From: Calditrichota bacterium
Lineage (GTDB): Bacteria; Calditrichota; Calditrichia; Calditrichales; J004
DNA: 64,000 nt
Direction: 5' to 3'
NCBI GenBank assembly: GCA_013112635.1
Contig: JABFGF010000005.1
Coordinates: 124,001-188,000, forward strand
Below the pieces are notes generated by a model, which saw only the letters and a program-made list of their open reading frames with translations, did not search any database and had not been told where the DNA came from. The translations under genes and the position numbers were made by a program. Positions 1 to 7,390 of this stretch are shown here, piece by piece. Within the stretch, counting starts at the first letter, position 1. Each line of letters begins with the position of its first letter.

Positions 1-1222
1 GGTCAAGGGATTTTTTAATCATAACTAAAGTGGAATACTGAAAATGTTCTTTTAACAAACCTGAGTTTAAAAGAGGTGATTTTATAAAATGTACAAATTG
101 ATCTGGAAGCGGCAAGGAACTATTAATCCGTTTCTCAGCAACCTTCATAAATTGGCGGCGGTATAAAGCGCCTCCATGACTATCCAATAAAAGCTTATAG
201 TTTCTTTTAGAAAATTCCCACGATCTACATGCATGAGCGGCGGTTATAGGAACAAGACCTTCTGTCATAAAAGTGAATTTTTCCCAGATTGAGGGAAGTG
301 TTTTTATAAAATCCTTATCGAAAATCAGAGTTTTATGATTCAATTTCAATTTTGAAGATATCTTTCTGGCAATGGAAATATCTCTGGAATCTTCAAGCCC
401 GTGCGTAAATGCTTTTACTTTCTTGGTACAGTTTAAATGATCTATAATACCCCAGGTTACGCGGCTGTCAAATCCACCTGTAATTGCTGCTCCGATTGAG
501 TTGTGATTTTCAATCCTTTTTTTTATTGAACTACTGATCGCGTCTTTAATTATAATAATACTTTTTTGTGTTTCATTATTATAAGTATAGTTAGGAATAT
601 AATATTTAGAACTTGAAAGTTTAGTTTGAGATGCTTTCACTATCTCTGCTGCTTGTAGTCTTTTTATGTCTTTGTAGTAGGTGCGATTATTAAGGTTGTA
701 GCCTAAGCCAACAAATTCATTCAGACCTTGTTCATCAAATGCTTTTTTTTGCAATGTTTTAGTAATTGCGTGTATTTGAGAAGAAAAAATAAATAGATCT
801 TGCTCGAAATAATAATGTAATGAAAAGTTTCCAAAGGGATCATTACACAAAATCATTTCATCATTGTTTTTATCATATAGGGAAAAAATAAAAGCACCAT
901 CTAGTTTTAATAAAAAATCTTTTCCCGATTTTAAGAATGGATAAAGAAAACCATTTTCAAAATTCTTTTCTGATAGTAATGATGAGTCCGGTAAAAATAT
1001 TTCTCCAAATAATTGGAAAACATAGGCGCCATTTTTGCTTGTTTGAGGCCAGGATGAGTTGAAATAAGGCGCTGCAAACCCAATTCCCACTGATTTTTCT
1101 TTTGATAAAAAAGACTTGGCAGGATTGTCAAATCCTTGAGTAGCAGCAACTTTTAATCCTTCTGAAATCTGTTCAGAATTATATTTTTTTGATTTGTTTA
1201 TAAAGCCAAAAATGCCGGCCAT
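1..1222 (-). CDS. Asparagine-synthetase-like protein without Cys2 (partial, C-terminus beyond window)
   Basis: An open frame runs from ATG at 1222 off the left edge (about 407 codons seen). The N-terminus reads MAGIFGF, the layout of a class II glutamine amidotransferase/asparagine synthetase, but the expected nucleophile Cys at position 2 is Ala. An N-terminal Ntn-type domain can be followed (LCNDPFGNFSLHYY, near residue 130, resembles the AsnB 'RDxxGxxPLYY' region). The synthetase domain shows TGGFDSR near residue 251, the SGGxDS pyrophosphate loop of AsnB. In the family this domain activates a carboxylate with ATP and transfers ammonia; without Cys2, glutamine hydrolysis should be absent. 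The start lies 9 bases after the stop of the amidohydrolase gene, so the two are probably cotranscribed. AsnB-like proteins of this kind often sit in surface-polysaccharide or peptide-modification loci, but the rest of the locus is not visible. Family confident, substrate unknown. Confidence 0.8.
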   Translation of the reverse strand, partial: MAGIFGFINKSKKYNSEQISEGLKVAATQGFDNPAKSFLSKEKSVGIGFAAPYFNSSWPQTSKNGAYVFQLFGEIFLPDSSLLSEKNFENGFLYPFLKSGKDFLLKLDGAFIFSLYDKNNDEMILCNDPFGNFSLHYYFEQDLFIFSSQIHAITKTLQKKAFDEQGLNEFVGLGYNLNNRTYYKDIKRLQAAEIVKASQTKLSSSKYYIPNYTYNNETQKSIIIIKDAISSSIKKRIENHNSIGAAITGGFDSRVTWGIIDHLNCTKKVKAFTHGLEDSRDISIARKISSKLKLNHKTLIFDKDFIKTLPSIWEKFTFMTEGLVPITAAHACRSWEFSKRNYKLLLDSHGGALYRRQFMKVAEKRINSSLPLPDQFVHFIKSPLLNSGLLKEHFQYSTLVMIKKSLD

Positions 1223-1231
1223 AGAAATTCC

Positions 1232-2470
1232 TTAAAAATTAAAAGGGGAATGAAAAACATCATCGGAAAACTTTTTACCACTCTCTGGGTGTCGAACTGT
1301 GCGCTTTAAAACAAAATCAAAAAGCAAAGGATTATAAGAGTAAATTTCATTTAATGCTTCTTCCTCTTCTTCAGTAATAAACCCAGCCTTTTCCAATGAG
1401 GATGTACGAATTACAAAATTTATTGCAGGCAAAGGATAATCCGAGCCGTTGACAAGGCGATGATGCCACTCTTCTTTTTCTAATAAAACTTTTAAGGCCT
1501 CTTTAAACCGGTTGTACTGAGTAATACCGGATATTTCACCATAAAGATGGTTCTCATATTTTGGATTGTTCATTAATCTTAAAAACAGTTCGAAGTTTGA
1601 GACGGGTTCTTTTTCCTCTGAGTCAAGGTCTTCATTTTCACCGAGACTTGCACAATGAGCGATAATTACTTTTAACCCTAAATCAAGTGGAAGCCTGTAT
1701 AGTAAGGGATTTCCAAGTTTTTGCATCTCCTCCGCTTCAACTGCTTTTTCCTCACCTGCATGCGAAAGCAAAACCATGTTATGTTTAATCATTGTTTTAT
1801 AAAAAGGAATTATTGTAGAGTCTGCAGGATTCATACCCATTGCATTGGGCAGCCATTTTACTATTTTTATGCCCTTTGCAGCCCATTTTTCCAATTCCTC
1901 AATTGCATCTTTTCTATATGGGTGGACAGATATCGCAGGTATAAACAAATCCAGGTTGTTTTGTGATACTTGATAAACATAGTTGTTGGGTGTGTAAATA
2001 TCTGTTAAACTTGTATCTATAATACCATCTTTATTGTAGTGTTTATCAAAAGCCATAATAGCATATTTTCCATGATCCGGAATTGCCCGAACCAATCGTA
2101 CAAGCCTGTCGACATAAAGTGAGTCCGTCAGTTGTGGATCATTAATCCCGGCTGCATTTAAATAAACTTTGTAGCGTATGTTTCTAAATGGATGCAATAC
2201 CGATTGCATCGCAGGGTTGACAAAAGTCCCGCTGTTATGTGTGTTTAACCCAACTATATGATTGTGATAATCAAAAAGTTTGTTTTTATCTATCCCGGAA
2301 AATGCATCAGAAATGAGCTCTTTTGCTTTGGCGCTAATTTGTACATGCATTTCTTCTGGTGGCCCTTTAAAATCACCTGCAATTTTTGTAAGCATTCCGG
2401 TGCAACCCGCAAGTATTATAAGTAGTAAACAAAAGGCGATTATTTTTAGCGATAAGTTTTTGTTTATCAT
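1232..2470 (-). CDS. Lipoprotein amidohydrolase (amidohydrolase_2-type metal hydrolase)
   Basis: The frame opens at 2506, but the ATG at 2470 gives a normal lipoprotein signal (MINKNLSLK, hydrophobic stretch, lipobox ILAGC) and is preferred. The upstream ATG at 2506 has an AGGA four bases ahead of it and cannot be excluded. After the lipid Cys come features of a TIM-barrel metal-dependent hydrolase: DYHNHIVG (HxH-type metal site), VKWLPNAMGMNP, LLSHAGEE, VIIAHCAS and a final NGSDYPLP, which carries the conserved catalytic/metal Asp. These match the amidohydrolase_2 (pfam04909) order. Expected location is an inner or outer membrane, facing the periplasm. The substrate cannot be told from sequence. 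It is probably first in an operon with the asparagine-synthetase-like gene. Confidence 0.75.
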   Translation of the reverse strand: MINKNLSLKIIAFCLLLIILAGCTGMLTKIAGDFKGPPEEMHVQISAKAKELISDAFSGIDKNKLFDYHNHIVGLNTHNSGTFVNPAMQSVLHPFRNIRYKVYLNAAGINDPQLTDSLYVDRLVRLVRAIPDHGKYAIMAFDKHYNKDGIIDTSLTDIYTPNNYVYQVSQNNLDLFIPAISVHPYRKDAIEELEKWAAKGIKIVKWLPNAMGMNPADSTIIPFYKTMIKHNMVLLSHAGEEKAVEAEEMQKLGNPLLYRLPLDLGLKVIIAHCASLGENEDLDSEEKEPVSNFELFLRLMNNPKYENHLYGEISGITQYNRFKEALKVLLEKEEWHHRLVNGSDYPLPAINFVIRTSSLEKAGFITEEEEEALNEIYSYNPLLFDFVLKRTVRHPESGKKFSDDVFHSPFNF

Positions 2471-2727
2471 TCTCAAACCTGTTTTCTTTTCTTTAGATTT
2501 AATCATTTATTCCTGTAAAATATTCTGTTTTAGACTGAAGGTTGCCAATAGTTTTAAACATTTTCTATGACAAATTAACAAAATAAATATATTTTCAAAC
2601 GATTTTATTATTGGCTGTAGAAAAATCAATTTTAAAAAGTTTCGTAACATTTTGCATCCTCTCCCCGTAAAGAGAAAAGCAATTCCTCAAAAAAGAAAAC
2701 AACCAATCACAAATGTGGAGAAATAAA

Positions 2728-3999
2728 ATGGGCAAAAAGAAAATGTTTTGGACGTTTGCTGTTTTAATTGTGGTCATTGGAATCATCGCATCATTCACTA
2801 TGAATAGCGATAAAGAAGAGGCCCTGACAGTGCAAACTGCAAAAGTTGAATATAAGAAAATTGTGGAAACAGTATCTTCTACAGGTATTATTCAACCGGA
2901 AACCCAGGTAAAAATTAGTGCTGATGTAGCGGCCAAAATTACCAAGATGGATGTTAATGAAGGTGATTGGGTAGAAAAAAACCAATTCCTGGTTCAGTTG
3001 GACAGAGAAAAATATTTGGCTTCTGTAGAAAGTGCTGAAGCTAATCACCGTTCTATGCTGGCCAATGCTAATCTTGTTAAAGAAAATATGATTCGTACAG
3101 AAAAAGATTACAAACGCATGAAAGAATTGTTTGATAAGAAATTGGAATCGCAAGCAGCAATGGATCAGGCATATGCCTCCTACAAAGTAGAAAAAGCGCG
3201 TTACCAGTCAAATTTGGAGCAGGTTGACCAAGCCAATGCAGCATTGAAACAGTCAAAAGACGATCTTTCTAAAACCACAATTTATGCGCCAATGGCCGGA
3301 ACAATATCGCAGCTAAATAAAGAAGTAGGCGAGATTGCTCTTGGTTCCCAATTTCAGGAAGATGTAATTATGGTGATATCCAATCTTAATAATATGGAAT
3401 CGCTTGTAGATGTTGATGAAAATGATATTGTAGCACTACAACTTGGTGATGAAGCATCTGTTGAAGTAGATGCGTTGCCCGATGTTCAGTTTAAAGGGGT
3501 TGTAAGTGAAATCGCCAGTAGTGCAAAAGTAAGCTCGCAAGGTACAGCCGATCAGAAAACTGAATTTGAAGTTAAAGTGCGCATTTCTGATCCCGGTGAA
3601 AGTTTGAGGCCTGGTATGACAGCTGGTGCAGAGATAGTAACTGAAGTCCGTGAACACTCTTTGGTTGTGCCCATCCAAAGTGTTGCAGTACGTACACCGG
3701 ATCAGCTTAAAAACAAATCGGCCCAGAAAACTGAACAAGATTCTGCATCTGCACCACAATATACACCGGATAAAGATGGTTTTGTACAGGTTGTATTTGT
3801 TGTTGATGGAGATAAAGTAAATGCTGTTCAGGTGGAAACTGGAATTCAAAGTGAGACACATATAGAAATTACCAGTGGACTTTCTGAAAACGATCAGATT
3901 GTAACCGGAAACTACCGGGCAATTAGCCAGGTTTTGCAAAATGGAACTGAGGTTAGTGTAGAAGGCGGGGATGAAGAAAGACTTGCTGCTAACGATTAA
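2728..3999 (+). CDS. MacA/HlyD-type periplasmic adaptor (efflux RND/ABC adaptor)
   Basis: The frame opens at 2713, but ATG at 2728 follows GGAG with 7-base spacing, so it is taken as the start (423 aa). One N-terminal membrane anchor (FWTFAVLIVVIGIIASF) is followed by the membrane-fusion layout: a first lipoyl half-motif (VKISADVAAKITKMDVNEGDWVEK), an alpha-helical coiled-coil hairpin (about residues 80-185), the second lipoyl half (IYAPMAGTISQLNKEVGE), a beta-barrel domain and a membrane-proximal domain. In the family this protein joins an inner-membrane transporter to an outer-membrane channel. It heads a probable operon with two FtsX/MacB-type permeases, so the MacA branch fits best. A hairpin lies between it and the first permease. 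Export substrate unknown. Confidence 0.85.
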   Translation: MGKKKMFWTFAVLIVVIGIIASFTMNSDKEEALTVQTAKVEYKKIVETVSSTGIIQPETQVKISADVAAKITKMDVNEGDWVEKNQFLVQLDREKYLASVESAEANHRSMLANANLVKENMIRTEKDYKRMKELFDKKLESQAAMDQAYASYKVEKARYQSNLEQVDQANAALKQSKDDLSKTTIYAPMAGTISQLNKEVGEIALGSQFQEDVIMVISNLNNMESLVDVDENDIVALQLGDEASVEVDALPDVQFKGVVSEIASSAKVSSQGTADQKTEFEVKVRISDPGESLRPGMTAGAEIVTEVREHSLVVPIQSVAVRTPDQLKNKSAQKTEQDSASAPQYTPDKDGFVQVVFVVDGDKVNAVQVETGIQSETHIEITSGLSENDQIVTGNYRAISQVLQNGTEVSVEGGDEERLAAND

Positions 4000-4007
4000 T
4001 TAATCAG

Positions 4008-4037
4008 CCTTCCAGGTTTAGCTATCTGGAAGGTTTT
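4008..4037 (+). terminator. Hairpin with T-tract between adaptor and permease genes
   Basis: An 8-bp stem CCTTCCAG / CTGGAAGG (4008-4015 with 4026-4033) is followed by TTTT and, a few bases on, a run of eight T. It lies directly after the adaptor stop and 30 bases before the first permease, so it may be a partial terminator (attenuator) lowering permease expression relative to the adaptor. Confidence 0.5.
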
Positions 4038-4062
4038 CAAATTTTTTTTCGGAGTCTGTTTT

Positions 4063-5298
4063 ATGAGATCAATGTCAGACATAAATGAAGCTTTTCGTAT
4101 CGCATTAAACGCGATAAGAGGTTATAAAAGCAGGGGCATTTTAACTACTCTTGGGATAATTATTGGCATTGTGGCAGTTGTTACAACCATGACAGCCGCA
4201 AACGGTCTTTCCAATAATTTTAAAGAAAGTATTTCCGCTGTCGGGTCTGATGTTTTTCATGTTTCCCGAACACCATGGATTTTCTCCGGCAATTTTCGTG
4301 ATTTTCGAAACCGGCCCAATCTTACCTACAAGGACAGCCAGAAATTAGAAACCCGCCTGAACGATGCCCTGGCCATCAACCCTACTACAGATACGCGTCG
4401 TGATACAAAATACGAATCCGAAGTTTTGGAAGGTACCCGAATTGTAGGGACCACTGACAAGCATATTGCAGTCTCGGAAGGGCTCCCGGAATTTGGACGT
4501 TTTCTTGTCCCGGCTGATATTCAATACAAGAAAAAAGTTTGCGTTATTGGCACCGATATTAAAGATCGCCTTTTCAAAAACGTAGATCCAATCAATAAAA
4601 AGATCAAAATAGGCTGGTATAAATTCCGAATTGTTGGCATTATGGAAAAGCAAGGAAGCGCCGGATTTTTTGGTGGGCCAAATTTTGATAGCCAGATTTT
4701 TGTACCTATTACAACATTCGAGAAATATTTTGGTGGAAGACACCGTGGTTATACAATTTCTGTAAAGGCACCTTCGCAAGAAGCGATGGCCGATTTTGAA
4801 TATGAGTTGATGGGTGAGATGCGCAAAATTAGAAAACTTAAGCCGGTCGAACAGGACAATTTTGCCATAAATACAATGGATACTCTAATCGACGCATATA
4901 ATAATGTTATGGGCATTGTTGTTCTTGTTGGTTTATTAATTACAGGAATTTCATTGTTTGTTGGCGGTATCGGTGTAATGAACATTATGTTTGTATCTGT
5001 TACTGAACGGACACGGGAAATTGGCATCCGCAAAAGTATTGGTGCAAAAAAGAAATCTATTCTGGCTCAATTCCTTTTTGAATCATCTACGATTTGTATG
5101 ATTGGTGGGATAATTGGTGTAGTGCTTTCTTTTGGAGTGGCCTCACTAATCAATACGTATGTAATGCCGGCAAGCATTTCATTGCCTATCGTGATTGTGG
5201 CGTTGATAATTTCAATTTTAACCGGTGTTATATCTGGATTTATCCCGGCCTACAGGGCTTCGCGTTTAAATCCGATCACTGCGCTTAGTTTTGAATAA
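4063..5298 (+). CDS. MacB/FtsX-type ABC transporter permease, first copy
   Basis: 411 aa. An N-terminal membrane helix (about residues 25-47, within GILTTLGIIIGIVAVVTTMT) is followed by a large periplasmic domain (MacB_PCD type) and three C-terminal helices (about 280-300, 325-350, 370-395). The FtsX hallmark VTERTREIGIRKSIGAKKKSILAQFLFES lies between helices 2 and 3. MacB itself has an N-terminal ATPase; this protein does not, so it needs a separate LolD/MacB-type ATPase. The short ATG at 4072 is an alternative start. It is followed after 113 bases by a second permease of the same build; the two probably form a heterodimer with the upstream adaptor. Substrate unknown. Confidence 0.85.
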   Translation: MRSMSDINEAFRIALNAIRGYKSRGILTTLGIIIGIVAVVTTMTAANGLSNNFKESISAVGSDVFHVSRTPWIFSGNFRDFRNRPNLTYKDSQKLETRLNDALAINPTTDTRRDTKYESEVLEGTRIVGTTDKHIAVSEGLPEFGRFLVPADIQYKKKVCVIGTDIKDRLFKNVDPINKKIKIGWYKFRIVGIMEKQGSAGFFGGPNFDSQIFVPITTFEKYFGGRHRGYTISVKAPSQEAMADFEYELMGEMRKIRKLKPVEQDNFAINTMDTLIDAYNNVMGIVVLVGLLITGISLFVGGIGVMNIMFVSVTERTREIGIRKSIGAKKKSILAQFLFESSTICMIGGIIGVVLSFGVASLINTYVMPASISLPIVIVALIISILTGVISGFIPAYRASRLNPITALSFE

Positions 5299-5347
5299 TT
5301 TTTTGAAAACCGAAGCAGAATGAAAGCATTAATTATAAAGTAATTAC

Positions 5348-5377
5348 CGTCATCCTGAATTTATTTTCGGCATGACG
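5348..5377. repeat. Short imperfect palindrome of the CGTCATCCTGAA type
   Basis: CGTCATCCTGAA and TTCGGCATGACG form near-complementary arms around a short loop in the 113-base gap between the permease genes. This resembles the dispersed 'GTCATCCTGAATTTATTTCAGG' intergenic palindromes known from several bacterial genomes. Only this copy is visible, so family membership is inferred. Confidence 0.4.
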
Positions 5378-5411
5378 CTGAGTAGGAAATTAAACAAACT
5401 GGGAAACCATT

Positions 5412-6659
5412 ATGATACTACCTGAAGTATTTCGCATGGCCTTAACATCCATCTGGAACCACAAATTACGTTCCTTTTTAACCCTGATTGGCATTATTGC
5501 CGGTGTTGCTTCAATAATTGGTGTAATGACTGGAATTTCGGTTATTCAAAATACAATCGAGGATGAAATGAGTGTTTTGGGCAGCGATGTTTTCCAGGTA
5601 CAAAAATGGTTAAATGGACCATCTACCAGGGCGGAAAGAATTAAGGCCGCAAAGAGACGGCCAACGACAGTTGCCCATGCCGATGCAATCCGTGAGAATG
5701 TAGGAACGGTTAGCCTGGTTGGAGCAGAGCTTTGGAGTTTTGGCCATACAGTAAAATACCGTGACAAAGCTACGAATGGAGGCATGACGGTCTGCGGAGC
5801 CACTCCTGAATATCCGCCGAATAATACTCATTTTGTGCAGCATGGCAGAAATATTTCTAATGAAGATGTTAAGTTTGGACGCAGTGTAGTTGTTATCGGC
5901 TATGCGATTGCACGGGAATTATTTCCATGGACAAGTCCTCTACAGCAGGTAGTTAAAATTGACGGACATAAATACACTGTAATTGGTGTTTTCGAAGAAA
6001 AGAAATCAGCATTTGGCTCAGGATTTGATAACTACAATATTATCCCTATCTCAAAATTTTTAGATATTTATGGCATGCGAGATCCAAATCGCCATTTTGA
6101 GCGTTCAGTAAATATTACCGTGAGAGCCAATTCTCCAGAGATTATTAAAGATGCAATTGCCGAGACCCGTGCATTGATGCGCCGCATGCGTGGTCTTAAA
6201 TCCAATGAGGAAGATGATTTTACCATCTTTTCTAATGACAGCCAGATAAAGACATTTAACGAACAAACAGCCGGTGTAAAAACAGGTGCATTTGTGATTG
6301 GAATTGTGGCCTTAATAGTGGCCGGAATTGGCATTATGAATATTATGCTGGTATCAGTAACTGAGCGGACGAGGGAAATTGGTGTGCGCAAAGCACTGGG
6401 TGCAAAGCGAAATAATATTTTGGTTCAGTTTTTATTAGAGGCTATTATTCTATCTAATATTGGCGGTTTAATTGGTGTTGCAGTTGGTTTTGGCCTGGGT
6501 AACCTGGTTAGTGTGTTTACCGGGTTTGCCATAAACATACCTATGGATTGGGCCATTATTGGCCTCGCATTTTGTACAGCAATTGGTTTGATTTTTGGAC
6601 TTTGGCCGGCGCATAAAGCATCCGTCTTAATTCCGGTGGAATCCTTGCGTTATGAGTAG
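5412..6659 (+). CDS. MacB/FtsX-type ABC transporter permease, second copy
   Basis: 415 aa, same architecture as the preceding gene: an N-terminal helix (SFLTLIGIIAGVASIIGVMT), a periplasmic MacB_PCD-like domain with the GYAIARELFP / GHKYTVIGVFEEK core, and three C-terminal helices. VTERTREIGVRKALGAKRNNILVQF is the FtsX signature between helices. Sequence divergence from the first copy is clear across the periplasmic domain, so they are not a recent duplication. A strong terminator follows at 6712. No ATPase gene is found on either side; the ATPase must be encoded elsewhere. Confidence 0.85.
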   Translation: MILPEVFRMALTSIWNHKLRSFLTLIGIIAGVASIIGVMTGISVIQNTIEDEMSVLGSDVFQVQKWLNGPSTRAERIKAAKRRPTTVAHADAIRENVGTVSLVGAELWSFGHTVKYRDKATNGGMTVCGATPEYPPNNTHFVQHGRNISNEDVKFGRSVVVIGYAIARELFPWTSPLQQVVKIDGHKYTVIGVFEEKKSAFGSGFDNYNIIPISKFLDIYGMRDPNRHFERSVNITVRANSPEIIKDAIAETRALMRRMRGLKSNEEDDFTIFSNDSQIKTFNEQTAGVKTGAFVIGIVALIVAGIGIMNIMLVSVTERTREIGVRKALGAKRNNILVQFLLEAIILSNIGGLIGVAVGFGLGNLVSVFTGFAINIPMDWAIIGLAFCTAIGLIFGLWPAHKASVLIPVESLRYE

Positions 6660-6679
6660 GTAGTTTTGTAACCATTTTT

Positions 6680-6843
6680 TTTACACAGAGGCGCAGAGTT
6701 CGCCGAAGAAGAAAAACCCCGGCAAAGCCGGGGTTTTTGTTTTTGTATCAACTTTTAATTCTTCACATTCATAACCCATCCAAGCACAACGATAAGATTT
6801 CTAAAAAGTATTTTCTCAGGGTTCTTTGCGAGCTCTGTGTTAA
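6680..6843. repeat. Inverted intergenic repeat arms of the ACACAGAGGCGCAGAG type
   Basis: Arm 1 at 6680-6704 reads TTTACACAGAGGCGCAGAG; arm 2 at 6813-6843, on the other strand, reads TTTAACACAGAGCTCGCAAAG. They flank the terminator hairpin at 6712. Such 'ACACAGAG..CGCAGAG' sequences are commonly dispersed between genes in several phyla. The 234-base gap otherwise contains no gene. Confidence 0.45.
6712..6738. terminator. Strong bidirectional rho-independent terminator
   Basis: A perfect 12-bp stem AAAAACCCCGGC / GCCGGGGTTTTT around the loop AAA, with a T-rich tail (GTTTTTG). It closes the adaptor/permease operon. Confidence 0.85.
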
Positions 6844-6893
6844 AAAAGTATATTTTATTCAAAATATAGAAAAACTTTAAATGGGGGTAACTG

Positions 6894-7322
6894 ATGAATG
6901 TTATAACCAAACAATTCCAAAAATCTACAAATGGTTTTAATGATATGGTGGATATCACTCGCGAGATAGAACAATTTATTGCTGATAAAAGCCTGCAGGA
7001 AGGGCAGATGCTGGTTTTTATAAATGGTGCAACGGCCTCAATCAGCACAGTGGAATATGAACCGGGGCTTATGAAAGATATACCGGAAATGCTGGAAGGC
7101 ATTGCCCCCATGGACAAACGATATCATCACAATGACACATGGCATGATGGAAACGGCTATGCGCATGCACGATCTACTTTAATGGGGCCAATGGTTGTTT
7201 TGCCGGTTTATAAAAACAGGTTGGTTCGTGGCACCTGGCAACAAATCATTCTTTTGGATTTTGATAACAGATCCAGAACACGCACAATTACTTTACAGTT
7301 TACAGGCATGGTGGATAATTAA
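6894..7322 (+). CDS. yjbQ: YjbQ/UPF0047 family protein
   Basis: 142 aa, the normal length of the UPF0047 (YjbQ) family. The family signature is plain: HHNDTWHDGNGYAHARSTLMGP followed by VLPVYKNRLVRGTWQQIILLDFD. Members form compact beta-barrel trimers with a conserved His/Asp/Glu metal-like site. E. coli YjbQ has weak thiamine-phosphate-synthase activity when overproduced, and the physiological role is not settled. A GGGGGT ribosome site precedes the ATG. It stands alone between a terminator and the convergent gene at 7391. Confidence 0.9.
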   Translation: MNVITKQFQKSTNGFNDMVDITREIEQFIADKSLQEGQMLVFINGATASISTVEYEPGLMKDIPEMLEGIAPMDKRYHHNDTWHDGNGYAHARSTLMGPMVVLPVYKNRLVRGTWQQIILLDFDNRSRTRTITLQFTGMVDN

Positions 7323-7338
7323 AAAGTGTTATGTAACG

Positions 7339-7358
7339 ACAGAACATTGTTCTGTTTC
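7339..7358. terminator. Weak hairpin between convergent genes
   Basis: ACAGAA / TTCTGT arms around CATTG, followed by TTCT, in the 68-base gap between yjbQ and the convergent gene ending at 7391. It may serve as a terminator but the T-tract is poor. Confidence 0.3.
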
Positions 7359-7390
7359 TATTGATACATTGGTACTGAAGTTATCAAGGT

